Shown here: positions 11,298-22,050 of the stretch, in pieces
Numbering within the stretch: the first letter of the stretch is position 1
Layout of the letters: each line of letters starts with the position of its first letter
DNA from: Tipula vernalis
Taxonomy: Eukaryota > Arthropoda > Insecta > Diptera > Tipulidae
Assembly (NCBI GenBank): GCA_958295665.1
Contig: OY282560.1
Location: 90,124,311-90,188,310, forward strand
Reading direction: 5' to 3'
DNA length: 64,000 nt
The notes under the pieces: generated by a model
Database searches by the model: none
Told to the model about the DNA's origin: nothing
The model's input: only the letters and a program-made list of their open reading frames with translations
Made by a program: the position numbers and the translations under genes

Positions 11298-12537
11298 TTA
11301 GAGTTCTCTTTGGCTTTCCGCAATGTGAACACTGTTTATAAATCGCTGTGACAAAGCCGATGAATTAAAATTATCCCGCTTCTGGTTGTTGTACATTCTC
11401 TTACGACAGTCTTTTAGCATGTGACCCAAATTTTTGCAATATAGGTGCCTAATGGGGTTTCTATTATTTGTAATATCGTTGGCCACTTTTATATCACTAG
11501 ATGTCAAGTTTCGAAAATTTTCAGAGTTACGATTTTTGTCTGGGTTGGAGCTATAATTTGATCTAGATTTATAGTCTGAGTTAGGGGTATATACAGATTT
11601 TGATATAGATTTTGAGTTAGACATGCTAGGTTTATTGTATTTAAAACATTCTGTCGCGACATGACCCGATTTGAAGCACAATTGACATTTTTGAAAATAA
11701 TTCTTGAAATTCGGCACTGTTTGTGATCTAGACTTGTTCATTACTACCATTTCTTCTTCGATTGCCTTGTCAATTGCTTCTTTTAATGTCCCAAACCGAC
11801 AAGCTTTAACAATCGTCGAAATCGATGGGTTAAGCCCATCTTGAAATGATCTTAGCGCTGTTGCTTCATTCAAATTATGAATGACATTACGCTTCTTTTC
11901 CTTAACTACGAATACACGCACTATTTAAGGCTGACAAGGTTTTATCTAATCTAAGAGAAAAAGACCTAACATCCTCGCCTCTCTCTTGTGCAAGGTTAAT
12001 TAACTCAAGTTGAAGTCGCTCGACGGACCTTGAGTCTTCAAATTGGGTAGTTAATTGTTTTTTTAAGTCCTCCCAACTTTCAATAGTCCTATATTGCACC
12101 AACTCATAGGCTCGACCTGAAAGCTTTGCTTTTACAATCTGTAGAAATAAACTTTTGTCGGCTTCCTTTGTTAATGGTGAATAAAATATTTCACACGAAT
12201 TCAGGTATTTACTTAATAGTTTGCTTGAGCCATCGAAGTCCGGCACCAACTTGATCACATGATCAATATTTAAAGCCATGACTAATTGATTGTCTCGATT
12301 TAGGGTGTTCTTATCGGAATATTCGTTATCAGACTTCGAATCAGATTCGGAATGATTTGACTTTACATCGGAATCGGCGGAATCAGTGACACAATCAAAT
12401 TTAACTTCGTCAGAGTTGGGATCGGATTGAAAAAAATTATTACTTACGGTTTCTTCTACGTATTTCCCACTATCGTCCAATACTAATTTTTTGACCCGTA
12501 CGCTCAATGTTTTCTTTATGTTTTGCTGGTTTAACAT
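11298..12537 (-). pseudogene. gypsy 1 Gag
   Basis: Two minus frames overlap at 11902-11921. The first (12537-11902, 211 residues) has an acidic Ser/Asp-rich region and the capsid-like segment around KLVPDFDGSSK and YELVQYRTIESWEDLKKQL. The second (11921-11298) holds the nucleocapsid zinc knuckle CQLCFKSGHVATEC (C-x2-C-x4-H-x4-C) and a degenerate second knuckle (YCKNLGHMLKDC) lacking its first Cys. A frameshift near 11910 joins them. Confidence 0.8.
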
Positions 12538-12720
12538 ATGAATAAGGATTGAGCCTCGTTAGAATGGAATTAATTACCGAAAATTAGAAAAATACATAAA
12601 AACAATTAAAATTATAAATCACCTAGTGGAATTTAAAATTAGAAAAATAATTTACCTAACCGGATCCGTTATGATGCTATCATCCGACAATAGGTAATAC
12701 TCTCCGACCGTTAAGGTCTA
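12538..12720. other. Spacer between gypsy 1 and the R1/LOA-type element
   Basis: It is AT-rich with no frame and no recognisable LTR or primer-binding site; it probably holds the gypsy leader. Confidence 0.4.
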
Positions 12721-12740
12721 TTGTACATCCCCAGAAAGTT

Positions 12741-13170
12741 TCACGTAAAGTGGAGGTTCAAGTCCTTGATAAACGCCACCAGCTCATGCATATTTAAAGG
12801 ACCGACATTAGGCCACTGTGTTGTGTATGCATGGAGGATTTTAAGTCTTTTATGGATTATAGCATCACACGTGAATAGTAGATGTTCGGATGTTTCCCTT
12901 TCCAGGTTGCAAAATCTACAACGGTATGTAGGAGACTTTTCCATTTCCTCCAGATGTCCATTAGAAGGGCAATGTCCTGTTAAGTACCAGATGAGGGATG
13001 TTAGAGACTGTCTATCCATCTTGATTACCCCATCTAAATGTCTAATATCATAGCTTAATAGTTTTTTGGTCTGTCTCATCCCAATAGAGGACTCCCAGAA
13101 TATTTTCGTATGTTTTTGTTCCCAATTCCTTATGCCATTTGCCAGATGGCTCTTGGAGTAACCAATACTA
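12741..13170 (-). pseudogene. R1/LOA-type ORF2 C-terminus with CCHC motif
   Basis: The frame contains LTSLIWYLTGHCPSNGHLEEM and CRFCNLERETSEHLLFTC, a C-x2-C-x7-H-x4-C motif typical of the end of R1/LOA ORF2 proteins. It continues in another frame from the RNase H part, showing a frameshift near 13150. Confidence 0.75.
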
Positions 13171-13477
13171 GGCTCGGGGCCAAGGAAAGGGCACTCTGCC
13201 GCCTCTTTTGCACAGCGGTCTCGTTTCCCTGTATATCGGAATGGCCGGGGGACCACAAAAGGGTTACTTTGTTCGCCCTTCTGAATTGTAGAAGGTTGCA
13301 ATAGCAGCTCCAGATTATTTTGGAATAGAAGACAGATGCTCCTAAGGCAAGCAATGCCGCCTGGCTGTCCGAGATTACGTAAATCACGGTTTTTCTATAT
13401 TTTTTTGTGAGACATCGAAGCACACATACCTCGATCGCAAAAATCTCTGCTTGGAAAGCTGTGGGGGTTTTACCCAA
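13130..13477 (-). pseudogene. R1/LOA-type RNase H domain
   Basis: The frame shows the RNase H landmarks in order: TAFQAEIFAIE (Glu), YVISDSQAALLAL (Asp) and WSPGHSDIQGNE (His/Asp region). It ends prematurely by frameshift into the C-terminal segment. Confidence 0.8.
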
Positions 13478-13552
13478 TGGAATACAGAGTTAGAAACCCG
13501 GCCCGATTATATCCGTACCAGTGCCCACCTTTGATTTTGAACCATCAGTGTA

Positions 13553-15420
13553 TCATATGGAGACGTGACGGGGTAAGTTGGAGATGATACTCCCCGCTTG
13601 TTCCCTGTCGGGTATTTCAAACGTGAAATTCCTCCGGCAGTCAATAGTTTTACACATCACGTCTGATAGTTGGATTATTTCCTCGTCCAGATTCAGTTTG
13701 TCCAGGATGCTATTATGTCCTGGTCTAAAAGTTTTAATTTGAGATGTTATTTTTAGATTGACTGCCCTTGAACCAGCTACTCTTTTAAGGTGCAAGTGTA
13801 GTGGTGAGAGCCCCAATAGCTTCTCAAGGGCAGCTGTAGGGCAGGTTTTCATTGCTCCCGTTACACTCAAACAAGCTAGCCTTTGGATCCTATCCAATAT
13901 TGAGGCCAGGCACTACTTTGCTCTGTCTTAGGCCATCACAGAAACGCCGCATAAGAGATTATTGGTCTTACGATGGTTGAGTATAACCAAAGTGCCACTT
14001 GGGGATTTAGACCCTATGTTTTGCCAATCATTTTTTGGCAGGTGAAATGCATATTTTAAAAACGGGTTCCATGTCAGTTCTTCCTTATTTAGAGATAGAG
14101 GTGGGAGAATTGTTTTCCTCCAATATGTAAAGAAAGTACAAATAATTTTGTTGGGGTTTACTCTAAGGCCCGTATCAATACACCAGTCGCTTACCAACTC
14201 GAGGGCATATTGCATACGTTCCGCTATTGTATTCTCGAATTTCCCCCTGACCATTAAGACTAGATCGTCCTCGTGGGTGATATTCGAGAAATGAGAGTTT
14301 TTTAATCTTATAAGTAGTCCATCCATCACGAGTAGCCACAAAATTTGTGAGAGAACTCCCCCCTGGGGACAACTCCTGGTAGCCGCAATCGTGATGGTTT
14401 TTGCACCAAAGGACGCCGTTATCTTCCTGTTTCTAAGCATATTGATTATCCACCCTATTGTGGAGGAGTCTATTCCCATTGCATGTGCTTGTTCTTGAAT
14501 CATTTTAAACTTGGTATTGTCAAAAGCCCCTTGAATATCGATGAAGGAGCATAACAAAACCTCTTTATTCCGAGCGCTGTTTCTGTCGATCTCCCAGCCT
14601 CATATGCATGTTGGCTGGGGTATAGAGGATGCCTTAGGAGGGCATTGGATCTAATATGTAGGCCCAGTATCTTCGCCATGGTTTTCAGAATAAAAGATGT
14701 GAGGCTAATGGGTCTGCGGATATTCTTCTCGTTTTCGGGATAAAAATCACCCGCACCTCCCTCCAGCTTCTTGGAACATATTGTAAGCTGTAGCTGGCTC
14801 TAAAGAGTCTAATCAAATAAGGCAACAGTATTTGTAGGCCTTGCTGTAAAAATGCAGGATATATAGAATCCCCTCCCGGCGATTTAAAGGGACCAAAGGA
14901 ATTGACGGCCCGGAGTGAAGATATCTCTTGAGAACCTGTAAGCTTCCCTTGGAATCAGGTAGGGATACTCGCTGTCTTCATCGAGATCTTCCTGGCCTCC
15001 AAGGACAGTACACTCTGTTCCTTTCTGGATGTAGTTGTCTCTCCATTTGGTTTCCTTACAGATCCCAACGGATTTCTGTGGTCCAAGGAGAGTGCCTTCT
15101 GGAGTCGACAAGCCGCAGGCAGCCTATCTAATTTTTTCACAGAAGTCTCTCCAGCTTGACCTCTTGCTTTTCCTAAAAGCGACGTTATACTGGGTAAGAG
15201 TCATTCGATAGGTTGTCCAATCGTTTGTCTTTTTAGCCCTGTTGAAAAGTTTACGAACCTCCCGTCTTTTGGTTTCCAGGGTGTGGTTCCACCAAGGAAC
15301 GTCCCTTGTCCCCCTAATACGAACCATGGGAGAGCTGGAGTGGTAGGCATCAATAATTGCCTCGGTAACATTGCTTGAAACTCTATCGAGATCCTCAATA
15401 GAGTTGATGTTGGTGGATCT
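13553..15420 (-). pseudogene. R1/LOA-type reverse transcriptase, broken
   Basis: Pieces in several frames line up in the expected order: WWNHTLETKRREVRKLFNRA (15327-15124), a linker in two frames (15140-14884), the FIPKNEKNIRRPISLTSF region (about 14750-14660), QHAYEAGRSTETAL (about 14620-14570), then the open frame 14557-13928 with FIDIQGAFDN, SCPQGGVLS and the catalytic region THEDDLVLM. Relatives have Tyr/Phe-Ala-Asp-Asp; the two Asp are kept. 13897-13553 (MDRIQRLACLSVTGAMKT) is the conserved post-RT segment. Confidence 0.75.
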
Positions 15421-16010
15421 AGCACCTCCTTCCTGACTGCATTCACAAAAGTCGCATCGTTCCCTTTGTTATTAATAATTATATTTTTTGTTAAACAAAA
15501 TTCAAAAAGTTGCTCACCTCTGATGTTGGTGTCACTACTTCCCCAGACTATGTGGTGTGAATTTGCATCGCAACCGATGATGAATTTTTGATGATGAGTC
15601 GTGCAGTAATTAACGAATCTCGATACCGGTTCTGGGGGTGGGTCGTCTTTGTCCCCGGGAAAATATGCCGAAGCACAGTTGAGCGTGCTTCGCCCTCCTT
15701 TGGGTAAAAGCGTCTCTGTCAAGATCGCTGTTATGTCCCAGGAAATAAATTCATTAATGGAGAATATATTAAGAATCGAGCGACAAAGAATTGCTGTCCT
15801 CGGCCTATCCACTTCCGTGTTGTAAATTAGCCTACCTTTTCTACTTGGCATATCTTTGATTTTTCCATTGTGGGCCCACGGCTCCTGAATGAGCGCTATG
15901 TCCCAGTTCTCTATTAAGAAAAGGTGACTTAGGTTATAAGTGGCCGCCTTGGATTGATGAAGATTTATCTGCACACATCTCAAGGATGTGTGGTGTGTTG
16001 AATGGTGCAT
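15421..16010 (-). pseudogene. R1/LOA-type endonuclease domain
   Basis: The frame begins LRCVQINLHQSKAAT and has IALIQEPWA (catalytic Glu), a CASAYFPG strand and IIGCDANSHHIVWGSS (Asp/Asn), the apurinic-type endonuclease motifs of ORF2 proteins. It is colinear to about EVLD, then jumps into the RT linker, so the C-terminal SDH segment has been deleted near 15420. Confidence 0.75.
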
Positions 16011-16021
16011 AATCTTCCCGT

Positions 16022-17092
16022 TTATTTTGCCATGGGCTCTGAATAGCCTTGTTCTCCCTTTTTGGGATGTGATTGTGCCACCCTGCCCCTTGGGCTCAAA
16101 CCGTGGCTTTTCCCCTTCTTACTCTGGATCGGTCTTGGCCTATTTGTCCTGCCATGCTCAGAGACAACTCTGGCGCGTTCCACATCTTTCGCCGCCGCCA
16201 TCTTTGGTGGTTCCGGTCTCCTCCGCACGACCGCTCTTGTGGTACAATCATCCCTTGCTCCCTCCTTCTTGGGGCGAAATTGTACGGCACCGAACATCCA
16301 ATTTACTCTATAATTGGACCCTTTAAGAATCTCCGTCGTTTTGTGGAAAACAAACATCGTCACCTGGAGGAGGTCGCCCTCCCGCTCCTTCATCGCCACA
16401 AACTTCCAGTCCGCTCCTCTCAACTTTTTGTTCTGAATCGCCAGCCGGCGAAGTATCTTCTCATTCGTCTCCTTACCACAGCGTGGCAAGTATACGAAAA
16501 AGATTTTGGGGCGAGGAAGCTCGTCCTCTCTGACAACTTTGATGGTTGCCCCCTCCCATAGCTTTAGTTTAGGTACGACGGCTGTAAGCCACTCCGCCGT
16601 GTCCTCGTTCGCACAGTTAACTGTGAGCCATCCGTTCCTAGTACGGCAGCCCAGAAAGTTGGGGCTGACTTCGTCTAGCGGCAGATCTGCCATTGTTTCC
16701 ATAATGGCATCCTGGATTTCCAAGATCTGAGTAATACCCAGCTTGACATCTGGGAAGCCTTGGTCGATGATTTCCAACCTGATTGATTTGGTTGTTTCGC
16801 TGTAGCTGGGTACGGTCGTATTCCTAGGACCCACACTCGCCTCGACTTTGGGGGCACCTTCCGCTCCTTTTGGTGAGGGGCTGGACCTTTTCTCCCGTTT
16901 TTGTGCTAGACCCTTAGGGGTAGATCCGTCTGACCGGCTCCGCTTATTTGTTACATTTGGATATCTGTCCTTTATCTTTATTCGGCACTGCTCCACGGCG
17001 ACATCGTGAGGCACACCTGACTGTTTTAAGTGGGCCAAGCGCTTCCTTGCGGCACCGCGAAGGCGTGGCCTTATTTTGGTTTCGAGCTCCAT
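16022..17092 (-). CDS. R1/LOA-type ORF1 protein, DUF4780-like
   Basis: A single uninterrupted frame of 356 residues lies immediately before the endonuclease on the minus strand (11-base gap). A basic Ser/Pro/Lys-rich N-terminus is followed by a central domain (about residues 100-270) with LEIIDQGFPDVKLG, NFLGCRTRNGWLTVNCA and VVREDELPRPKIFFVYLP, which match the pattern I know for DUF4780, an RNA-binding-like domain common in insect retroelement ORF1s. The C-terminus is Arg/Lys-rich. ORF1 proteins of this group coat element RNA. It is intact although ORF2 is destroyed. ATG at 17090-17092 is the first Met of the frame. Overlapping plus-strand frames here are shadows. Confidence 0.75.
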   Translation of the reverse strand: MELETKIRPRLRGAARKRLAHLKQSGVPHDVAVEQCRIKIKDRYPNVTNKRSRSDGSTPKGLAQKREKRSSPSPKGAEGAPKVEASVGPRNTTVPSYSETTKSIRLEIIDQGFPDVKLGITQILEIQDAIMETMADLPLDEVSPNFLGCRTRNGWLTVNCANEDTAEWLTAVVPKLKLWEGATIKVVREDELPRPKIFFVYLPRCGKETNEKILRRLAIQNKKLRGADWKFVAMKEREGDLLQVTMFVFHKTTEILKGSNYRVNWMFGAVQFRPKKEGARDDCTTRAVVRRRPEPPKMAAAKDVERARVVSEHGRTNRPRPIQSKKGKSHGLSPRGRVAQSHPKKGEQGYSEPMAK

Positions 17093-17690
17093 GCCCGCGA
17101 GATTCTCTCTGACCTCTTTTGTTTTTGAGATGAATTGGGTCTCAACCTGTACTGGTCAATAAGATGGAGATTGGTGCGTTTAGAGAAGCACCGCCCTCAT
17201 TAAATTTTATATTACTTGTGTTCATACAATAGATCTTGTTTGAGGAAAGAAGGTCCACCACAGCAGCGCCTCTTACTGTGTTAAGGCTAATTGAAACCGG
17301 AGGTCGCCAGGTATCCGGAGTTCCGTGCTAGAGACCAACTAACCCATGATCATTCATCCCTCGGCGCACGTGTCTCACCTTGTATTTGGGGTTTTTTGTC
17401 AAGGTTATTCCTTCCTTTAGCGTCGTACTTTAGCCTGTTGTTCGGTAAACAGAACAAACAGTTACCGGTGGTCACCACTGGGAGGTAGCACGTACACTTG
17501 CGAACTGCGATTAGGTTACGCCTCACGTGATCGTGAGCCCCAGGCAGGACTGCCTAAAACATGACCAGAACAGCCTGCTGGAGCTCATTCTACTGAAGGT
17601 TACGGAGCTGGTAATTACTACACAGCTTTGTTCCCCCCTTCACCAGATGCCTAGACCACCTCGATATTTCGATACTCTTATGTTTGTTAT
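17093..17690 (-). other. Probable 5' UTR of the R1/LOA-type element
   Basis: This GC-richer, non-coding stretch directly precedes ORF1 on the minus strand, consistent with a non-LTR 5' UTR carrying an internal promoter. The outer boundary is judged only by the change in base composition near 17690. Confidence 0.5.
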
Positions 17691-18279
17691 TGGAGCGAAG
17701 TAAGTGAAGTGAGCGAAGCTTTTATGGCTTCACTTCTAGTGGGTTTGTTACGACAATCAGGAGCTTCGTTGCGAATGCTCCACCGATTTTAATTCTGTTC
17801 GTTGATATTTATAAAGATAATAAATACTCAGGTCATGACGTAGTCGGGATTTTAAATTTATTAATAAAAAAAAAATGAACGGGTGATAAAAAGTGACCTA
17901 GGTGTAAGACGAGTCACGCAAAATAATGGCAAATGAACCGGATTAAGGATTTAAGCAACCTATGCTGACAATCTTCCAGGATGAGGGTTATATAACAACA
18001 CCCAGTCGTGAGCGGACCCCTCTAGATACCAGGCGACCTAGGTAATTAGTCTTACCTGTGCATACGGATTTCTCGTCGGAATCAAAATGGATGATACAAC
18101 AAAAAAGATGAATAGGACCGGCACTCTCCAAAAAGCAGAAAAGCGAAGGGAAGAACCTCAAACTAGACGGGTGGGGCTCCCTATAAGGCGCCGAATAATA
18201 AAGGAATGAGAGATATCCTTCCAATGAAGCGGCGATATAAGAATCATTGCTTAGCATTTAGAATACTAGACCAGTGTGA
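17691..18279. other. Unassigned stretch
   Basis: No family was recognised. A 40-codon plus-strand frame starts at 18087 (MDDTTKKMNRTGTLQKAEKR) and stops at 18207; the overlapping 89-residue minus frame looks like chance. Repeated AAGTGAAGTGAGCGAAG-type sequence occurs near 17700. Confidence 0.3.
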
Positions 18280-18507
18280 TGCGACCCCGAGGAGTTCACG
18301 GAGGAAATAAGTATCAGTAGCTTTGGCAAGGAGCACTGTTTGATGCAGAACCTCAGAAAGGCTAAGTCGGACTTCCTCAAGCAGAACAGTATAGAGCTGT
18401 TCAGCGATGTCTTGAGCGAGCATGGGTTGATACTACCCTTAATTGATAACCTCGGAAAGGTTGAGGTTGTTAAAACCTTTTTCCCTTTGCTTGTTTGGGT
18501 GGTATGA
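18280..18507 (+). CDS. Unrecognised open frame
   Basis: Seventy-five codons are open to the TGA at 18505; the first Met is at 18343. The composition is protein-like (LMQNLRKAKSDFLKQNS, LFSDVLSEHGLILPLIDN), unlike the AT-rich noise nearby. It lies just upstream of a BEL/Pao Gag fragment and its last seven codons fall in the left arm of a perfect inverted repeat, so its true C-terminus has been cut away. It may be an exon or a piece of another mobile element; I cannot assign it. Confidence 0.35.
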   Translation, partial: CDPEEFTEEISISSFGKEHCLMQNLRKAKSDFLKQNSIELFSDVLSEHGLILPLIDNLGKVEVVKTFFPLLVWVV

Positions 18508-18538
18508 AAAACCTTTCATACCACCCAAACAAGCAAAG
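18485..18538. repeat. Perfect 25-bp inverted repeat at BEL 1 breakpoint
   Basis: Arms 18485-18509 and 18514-18538 are exact reverse complements around a 4-base loop (AACC). The right arm is BEL Gag coding sequence; the left arm is an inverted copy of it, so the repeat marks a snap-back junction at the 5' truncation point. Confidence 0.9.
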
Positions 18539-18777
18539 CGAATTATGCCTGTGTTGCTTGCAAACAGGATCATTTCTTGTACAAATATCCATTATTTAAG
18601 AGCATGGAGAATCGTACCAAAATATTGCAAAATGCGAACAGTTGCACTAATTGCTTAAGATCAGGTCATTCAGAGCCACAATGCTTCTTGCGTGCACTGT
18701 GTTTAATATGTAAGAAACGACATCATTTGCTACTAGAATATAGAATCACCAATCTCCAAAATCGCTTCACCAATTAA
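18514..18777 (+). pseudogene. BEL 1 Gag zinc-knuckle region
   Basis: The frame runs CVACKQDHFLYKYPLFKSM, then CTNCLRSGHSEPQCF and CLICKKRHHLLL, the C-terminal cysteine motifs of Pao/BEL Gag (relatives read CLR-GH-C and KHHTLLH). The N-terminal Gag is missing. Confidence 0.8.
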
Positions 18778-18899
18778 CAATATCGTATCATTTATCAATG
18801 GCGCGTCCTCAACAACGTCAAGTTCAACAGCACAAAATTATCAACAATCAACATACGATCACACTCTTCAATCGGAGGATTTACAATCAACATCTTTGC

Positions 18900-19638
18900 A
18901 CACAGAAACGCCTCTTAATACGTTGCTACCAACAGCCTTGATTTACATACAATCAAGCATTGGACAGCAAATGCAAGTACGAACACTACTGGATTCAGGT
19001 AGTCATCCTTTATAACAGAATCGTGTGTTCAACGCCTAGGACTAAGACGACAATATTCACACATGTCTATTTACGGACTAGCATCATGTTCGGCAGGGAA
19101 AACAAGAGGAAAAATAACCATTACAATAACATCACGTGTAGTACCACACTACACTATAAACTTGACAACTCATATAATAGAAAGAATATCATCATCTCTA
19201 CCAGCTGCGATGATCGCAATACCTACGAGCAACGAAGTATGGCAGTTGGAGTTGGCTGATCCCTATTTTAATAGACCAAATTCAGTGGACCTCTTGATCG
19301 GAGCAGAATTCTTTATGGATATTTTAAATGAGCAAAAAATGTTAATCAACAATTTACCCGTCCTACACTCATCGAAATTTGGTTGGTTAATAGCTGTGAA
19401 AATCTACCAAGACAAAGAAGCGCACAGCATACGGAATTATAACGCTGTGATGGATAGCAATATTTCGAATGATAATTTAATGGAATTACTCAAAAGATTT
19501 TGGGAAGAGGATGATCCATGTGAAATTTTGTTTAAAGACACAACAACTAGAGCGCCGGATGGGATGGTTTATCGTGAGGTTGCCTTTCAAGGAACCACGA
19601 CCAAAATTAGGAGACTCGTTGGTCAGTGCGAAAGCTAG
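18900..19638 (+). pseudogene. BEL 1 protease and RT start
   Basis: The protease motif TLLDSGSHPSF keeps its catalytic Asp, though the frame shifts soon after. The long frame 19063-19638 continues with VDLLIGAEFFMDIL and SSKFGWLIA (protease end), then LLKRFWEEDDPCE, which starts the RT domain. Confidence 0.8.
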
Positions 19639-20211
19639 AATGTTTGGAATAGAAAGAAAGTTTTCAAAATCAGCAGACTACCAAAAGGATTATACACAAT
19701 TTATAGAAGAGTACATTGAAATGGGCCAGATGATATCACAAACATGGTCAGAAGTACCGCGTGAAAATCAGATGAAGTATTTTATGCCGCACCATGCAGT
19801 GTTTAAGGAAAGTACGACAACCAAATTTCGTGTAGTATTTGATTGTCTTTGAATGATTGCTTACATGCAGGACCAAAACTGCAGCCCGATTTAACCACCA
19901 CACTTATACGTTTTAGAAAAAATATAGTTGCTATAAATGCAGACATCGAGAAGATGTTTCGCCAAATTTTAGTACATCCGGACGATGCTAATTATCAGTA
20001 TTTTTTATGGCGTAAAAGTCCTCAGGAAGAACTGCGTCCTCATAAATGTATGACTGTTAAATACGGCGCGCCTTTTCTGGCCATTCGTTCACTAGAAGAG
20101 TTAGCGAAAATTTATGAAACACAGTATCCAGAAGCAACCACAGCAATTCGAAACCACTTTTATATAGATGATCTGCTGACCGGAAGTAGCACTTCGCAAA
20201 TGGAAGTCTAA
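19560..20211 (+). pseudogene. BEL 1 reverse transcriptase core
   Basis: After a frameshift near 19560 the RT continues: IVRLPFKEPRPKLGDS, YFMPHHAVFKES, KFRVVFDC, then (frameshift) SLNDCLHAGPKLQPDLT, INADIEKMFRQI and the catalytic box FYIDDLLTGS. About 20 residues around the usual PFG motif look lost (YGAPFLAIRSLEE). Confidence 0.8.
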
Positions 20212-21170
20212 TTCCCAAGAATTTTTACACTCGTTGGAAGTACATAATGGTCAAGATATCCCTAAACTAATCGAGGATGATACCAGTACTAAAACATTAG
20301 GTATTATGTGGTATCCCCAAAGAGACATATTCACATTTGAGATAAAGAGTCTAGCTAAAGTTGTGATTTGGACAAAACGCCGAATGCTATCCGAAAGTTC
20401 CAAACTGTACCTATTATAATATGCTTTAAAATAATATTGCAAAAATTATGGTTAACGAAAACAGATTGGGATGAAGAAGCCCCTGATAATATTTTGAGTA
20501 ATTGGAAGAAAATATATTTTGATTTAAACCATCTTCAACAAATTAAAATTGCCAGGTGCTTGCTACCGTTACCAAATACCACTTCAGTCCAGTTGCATGC
20601 ATTTTGTGACGCGTCGGAGTCAGCCTATGCTGGTGTGATATATATCAGATCTAGCAACAACAATGGAGAAATCAACAACAATGGAGGAATCGAACCAGCA
20701 GCATCCTAGCTATCGTTCCGAGAGAGAAATGGAGTCATATAGCATCTAACCAAATCCAAATATATAAAGAGGGGTAAATCCAAAGCTCATTCCTAATTTG
20801 GAACCTTGGCATGGTGGCATGGACCAAATTGGCTAAAATCTAGTGAGTCAAATTGGTCGAAAAATAGAACGCAATTTCCAGTCGAGATGATGAATTTAGA
20901 AGTTCGGAAAAAAGCAGTAATCGTGATGGTAGAAACCGAAGAAAACGACGTTGTTAACCAACTATTGCTAAAATATTCCTCTTGATTTAAAGTTAAGAAG
21001 GTGATGGCATACGTTCTTCGATTTTGTAAACTATCTAAAAATGAAGAACGTAACCGGAAAAAAGGATATTTGTCATATTTAGAATACATTGCCGCAGAAC
21101 TTTACATTATTCGAGCAATTCAGGCTAGCTGTTTTAAGAAAGAGATAGAGAAGTAACAATGTACTTAATT
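20212..21170 (+). pseudogene. BEL 1 RNase H and connection region
   Basis: The frames contain TLGIMWYPQRDIFTF, QLHAFCDASESAYAGVIYI (RNase H start) and, in another frame near 20800, a LWWHGPNWL-like segment typical of the BEL RNase H-integrase connection. Stops and shifts are frequent. Confidence 0.7.
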
Positions 21171-22050
21171 CACTTGATCCATTCCTCGATCCTCAAGGAG
21201 TTATCCGTGTAGGTGGAAGACTGAAAAACTCACAATTAAGTTACGCGGTTCGTCATCCAATTATTTTACCAAAGGAACATTCTGTAAACCAATGGATTAT
21301 CCAAGAAACACACAATAGTAATTTACATGCTGGCACAACTTTAATGATGAATATTTTACGACAAAAATACTGGATTATTGGAGCAAGATACACCATTAAA
21401 AAATATATAAAATCATGTGTTAAATGCGTGAGATATCGACATTCTCAAATACTACAAAAAATGACAGTCTTACCGGCGGAAAGATGTACAAGAACCAGAC
21501 CATTTTTAAATACCGGAATAGACTATTTAGGCCCAATTTACATTAAGACAAACCTAACGCGAAATTGTATTTATATGTCTCGCAGTAAAAGCTGTCCATT
21601 TAGAAGTCGTGACCAGTCTTAATATAGATGCATTTCTGGCCGCACTTAAAAGACCTGTGTCTCGTCGTGGTCTTCCTAATCAAATTTGGTGTGACAACGG
21701 TTCTAATTTTATTGGGGCCAACAATGAACTTAAATGCCTTAAAAGGAAAATTTTAGAACAACAAAGCAATCAAATAATATCTAATTTTATCTTCAGAGAG
21801 TTCAGATTTAATCCAGCTAGTGCACCCCATTTTGGAGGCTTATGGGAGGCGGCTGTGAAATCCGTTAAATTTCACTTCAGAAGAACTATGAAAGAAGCCA
21901 AACTAAATTATGAGGAGATTACTACGTTAATAACCCAGATCGAAAGTTTGATGAACTCGAGACCATTATGCAAAGAAGAGAGAATTAGCATATCATTGTT
22001 GATTGGAGTCGTTTTGCCTTGTAATTGCTATTGTCGTATCACCTAAAAGA
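21171..22050 (+). pseudogene. BEL 1 integrase
   Basis: The frame shows DPQGVIRVGGRLKNSQLS, HPIILPK, the zinc-finger Cys pair CVKCVRYR, then core Asp in GIDYLGPIY, Asp in WCDNGSNFIGA and Glu in FGGLWEAAVKS, with MNSRPL near the end. A frameshift near 21600 separates the first and second Asp. All three catalytic residues survive. Confidence 0.85.

Larger units (their letters stand above)
1936..12537 (-). mobile_element. Ty3/gypsy element 1, nested and decayed
   Basis: Reading down the minus strand the order is Gag (12537-11298), protease (11202-10303), reverse transcriptase (10302-8780, interrupted), RNase H (8780-8120) and integrase (2816-1936), the usual Gag-PR-RT-RH-IN order of Ty3/gypsy. 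Two later insertions split it: a foldback-like element (2817-8104) and a non-LTR 3' tail (9522-10176). At both sites the gypsy frame resumes on the other side of the duplicated target. Frameshifts and stop codons disable Pol. No LTR was recognised: the 3' side runs into mariner sequence and the 5' side is limited by the R1/LOA-type element. Confidence 0.85.
12721..17690 (-). mobile_element. R1/LOA-type non-LTR retrotransposon
   Basis: On the minus strand the order is 5' UTR (~17690-17093), ORF1 (17092-16022), then ORF2 with endonuclease, reverse transcriptase, RNase H and a C-terminal zinc-finger-like motif (16010-12741). An RNase H inside ORF2 plus a DUF4780-like ORF1 fits the LOA/I/R1 group. 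It is visibly GC-richer than its surroundings. ORF2 is broken by several frameshifts and a deletion, whereas ORF1 is a single open frame. Exact ends and target duplication were not found. Confidence 0.8.
18514..22050 (+). mobile_element. BEL/Pao element 1, 5'- and 3'-truncated
   Basis: In order on the plus strand: Gag zinc knuckles, protease, reverse transcriptase, RNase H, integrase, the BEL/Pao arrangement. Many frameshifts and small deletions separate the pieces. The 5' end is cut at an inverted repeat inside Gag, and the 3' end stops just after the integrase NSRPL segment. No LTR was identified. Confidence 0.85.

Noticed and set aside
15988..16730. Plus-strand frames over the R1/LOA-type ORF1
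   Set aside because: They overlap an intact minus-strand ORF1 with recognisable domain motifs and show no family resemblance themselves.
17988..18257. 89-residue minus-strand frame
   Set aside because: No recognisable motif, composition like chance, and it overlaps a more protein-like plus-strand frame.
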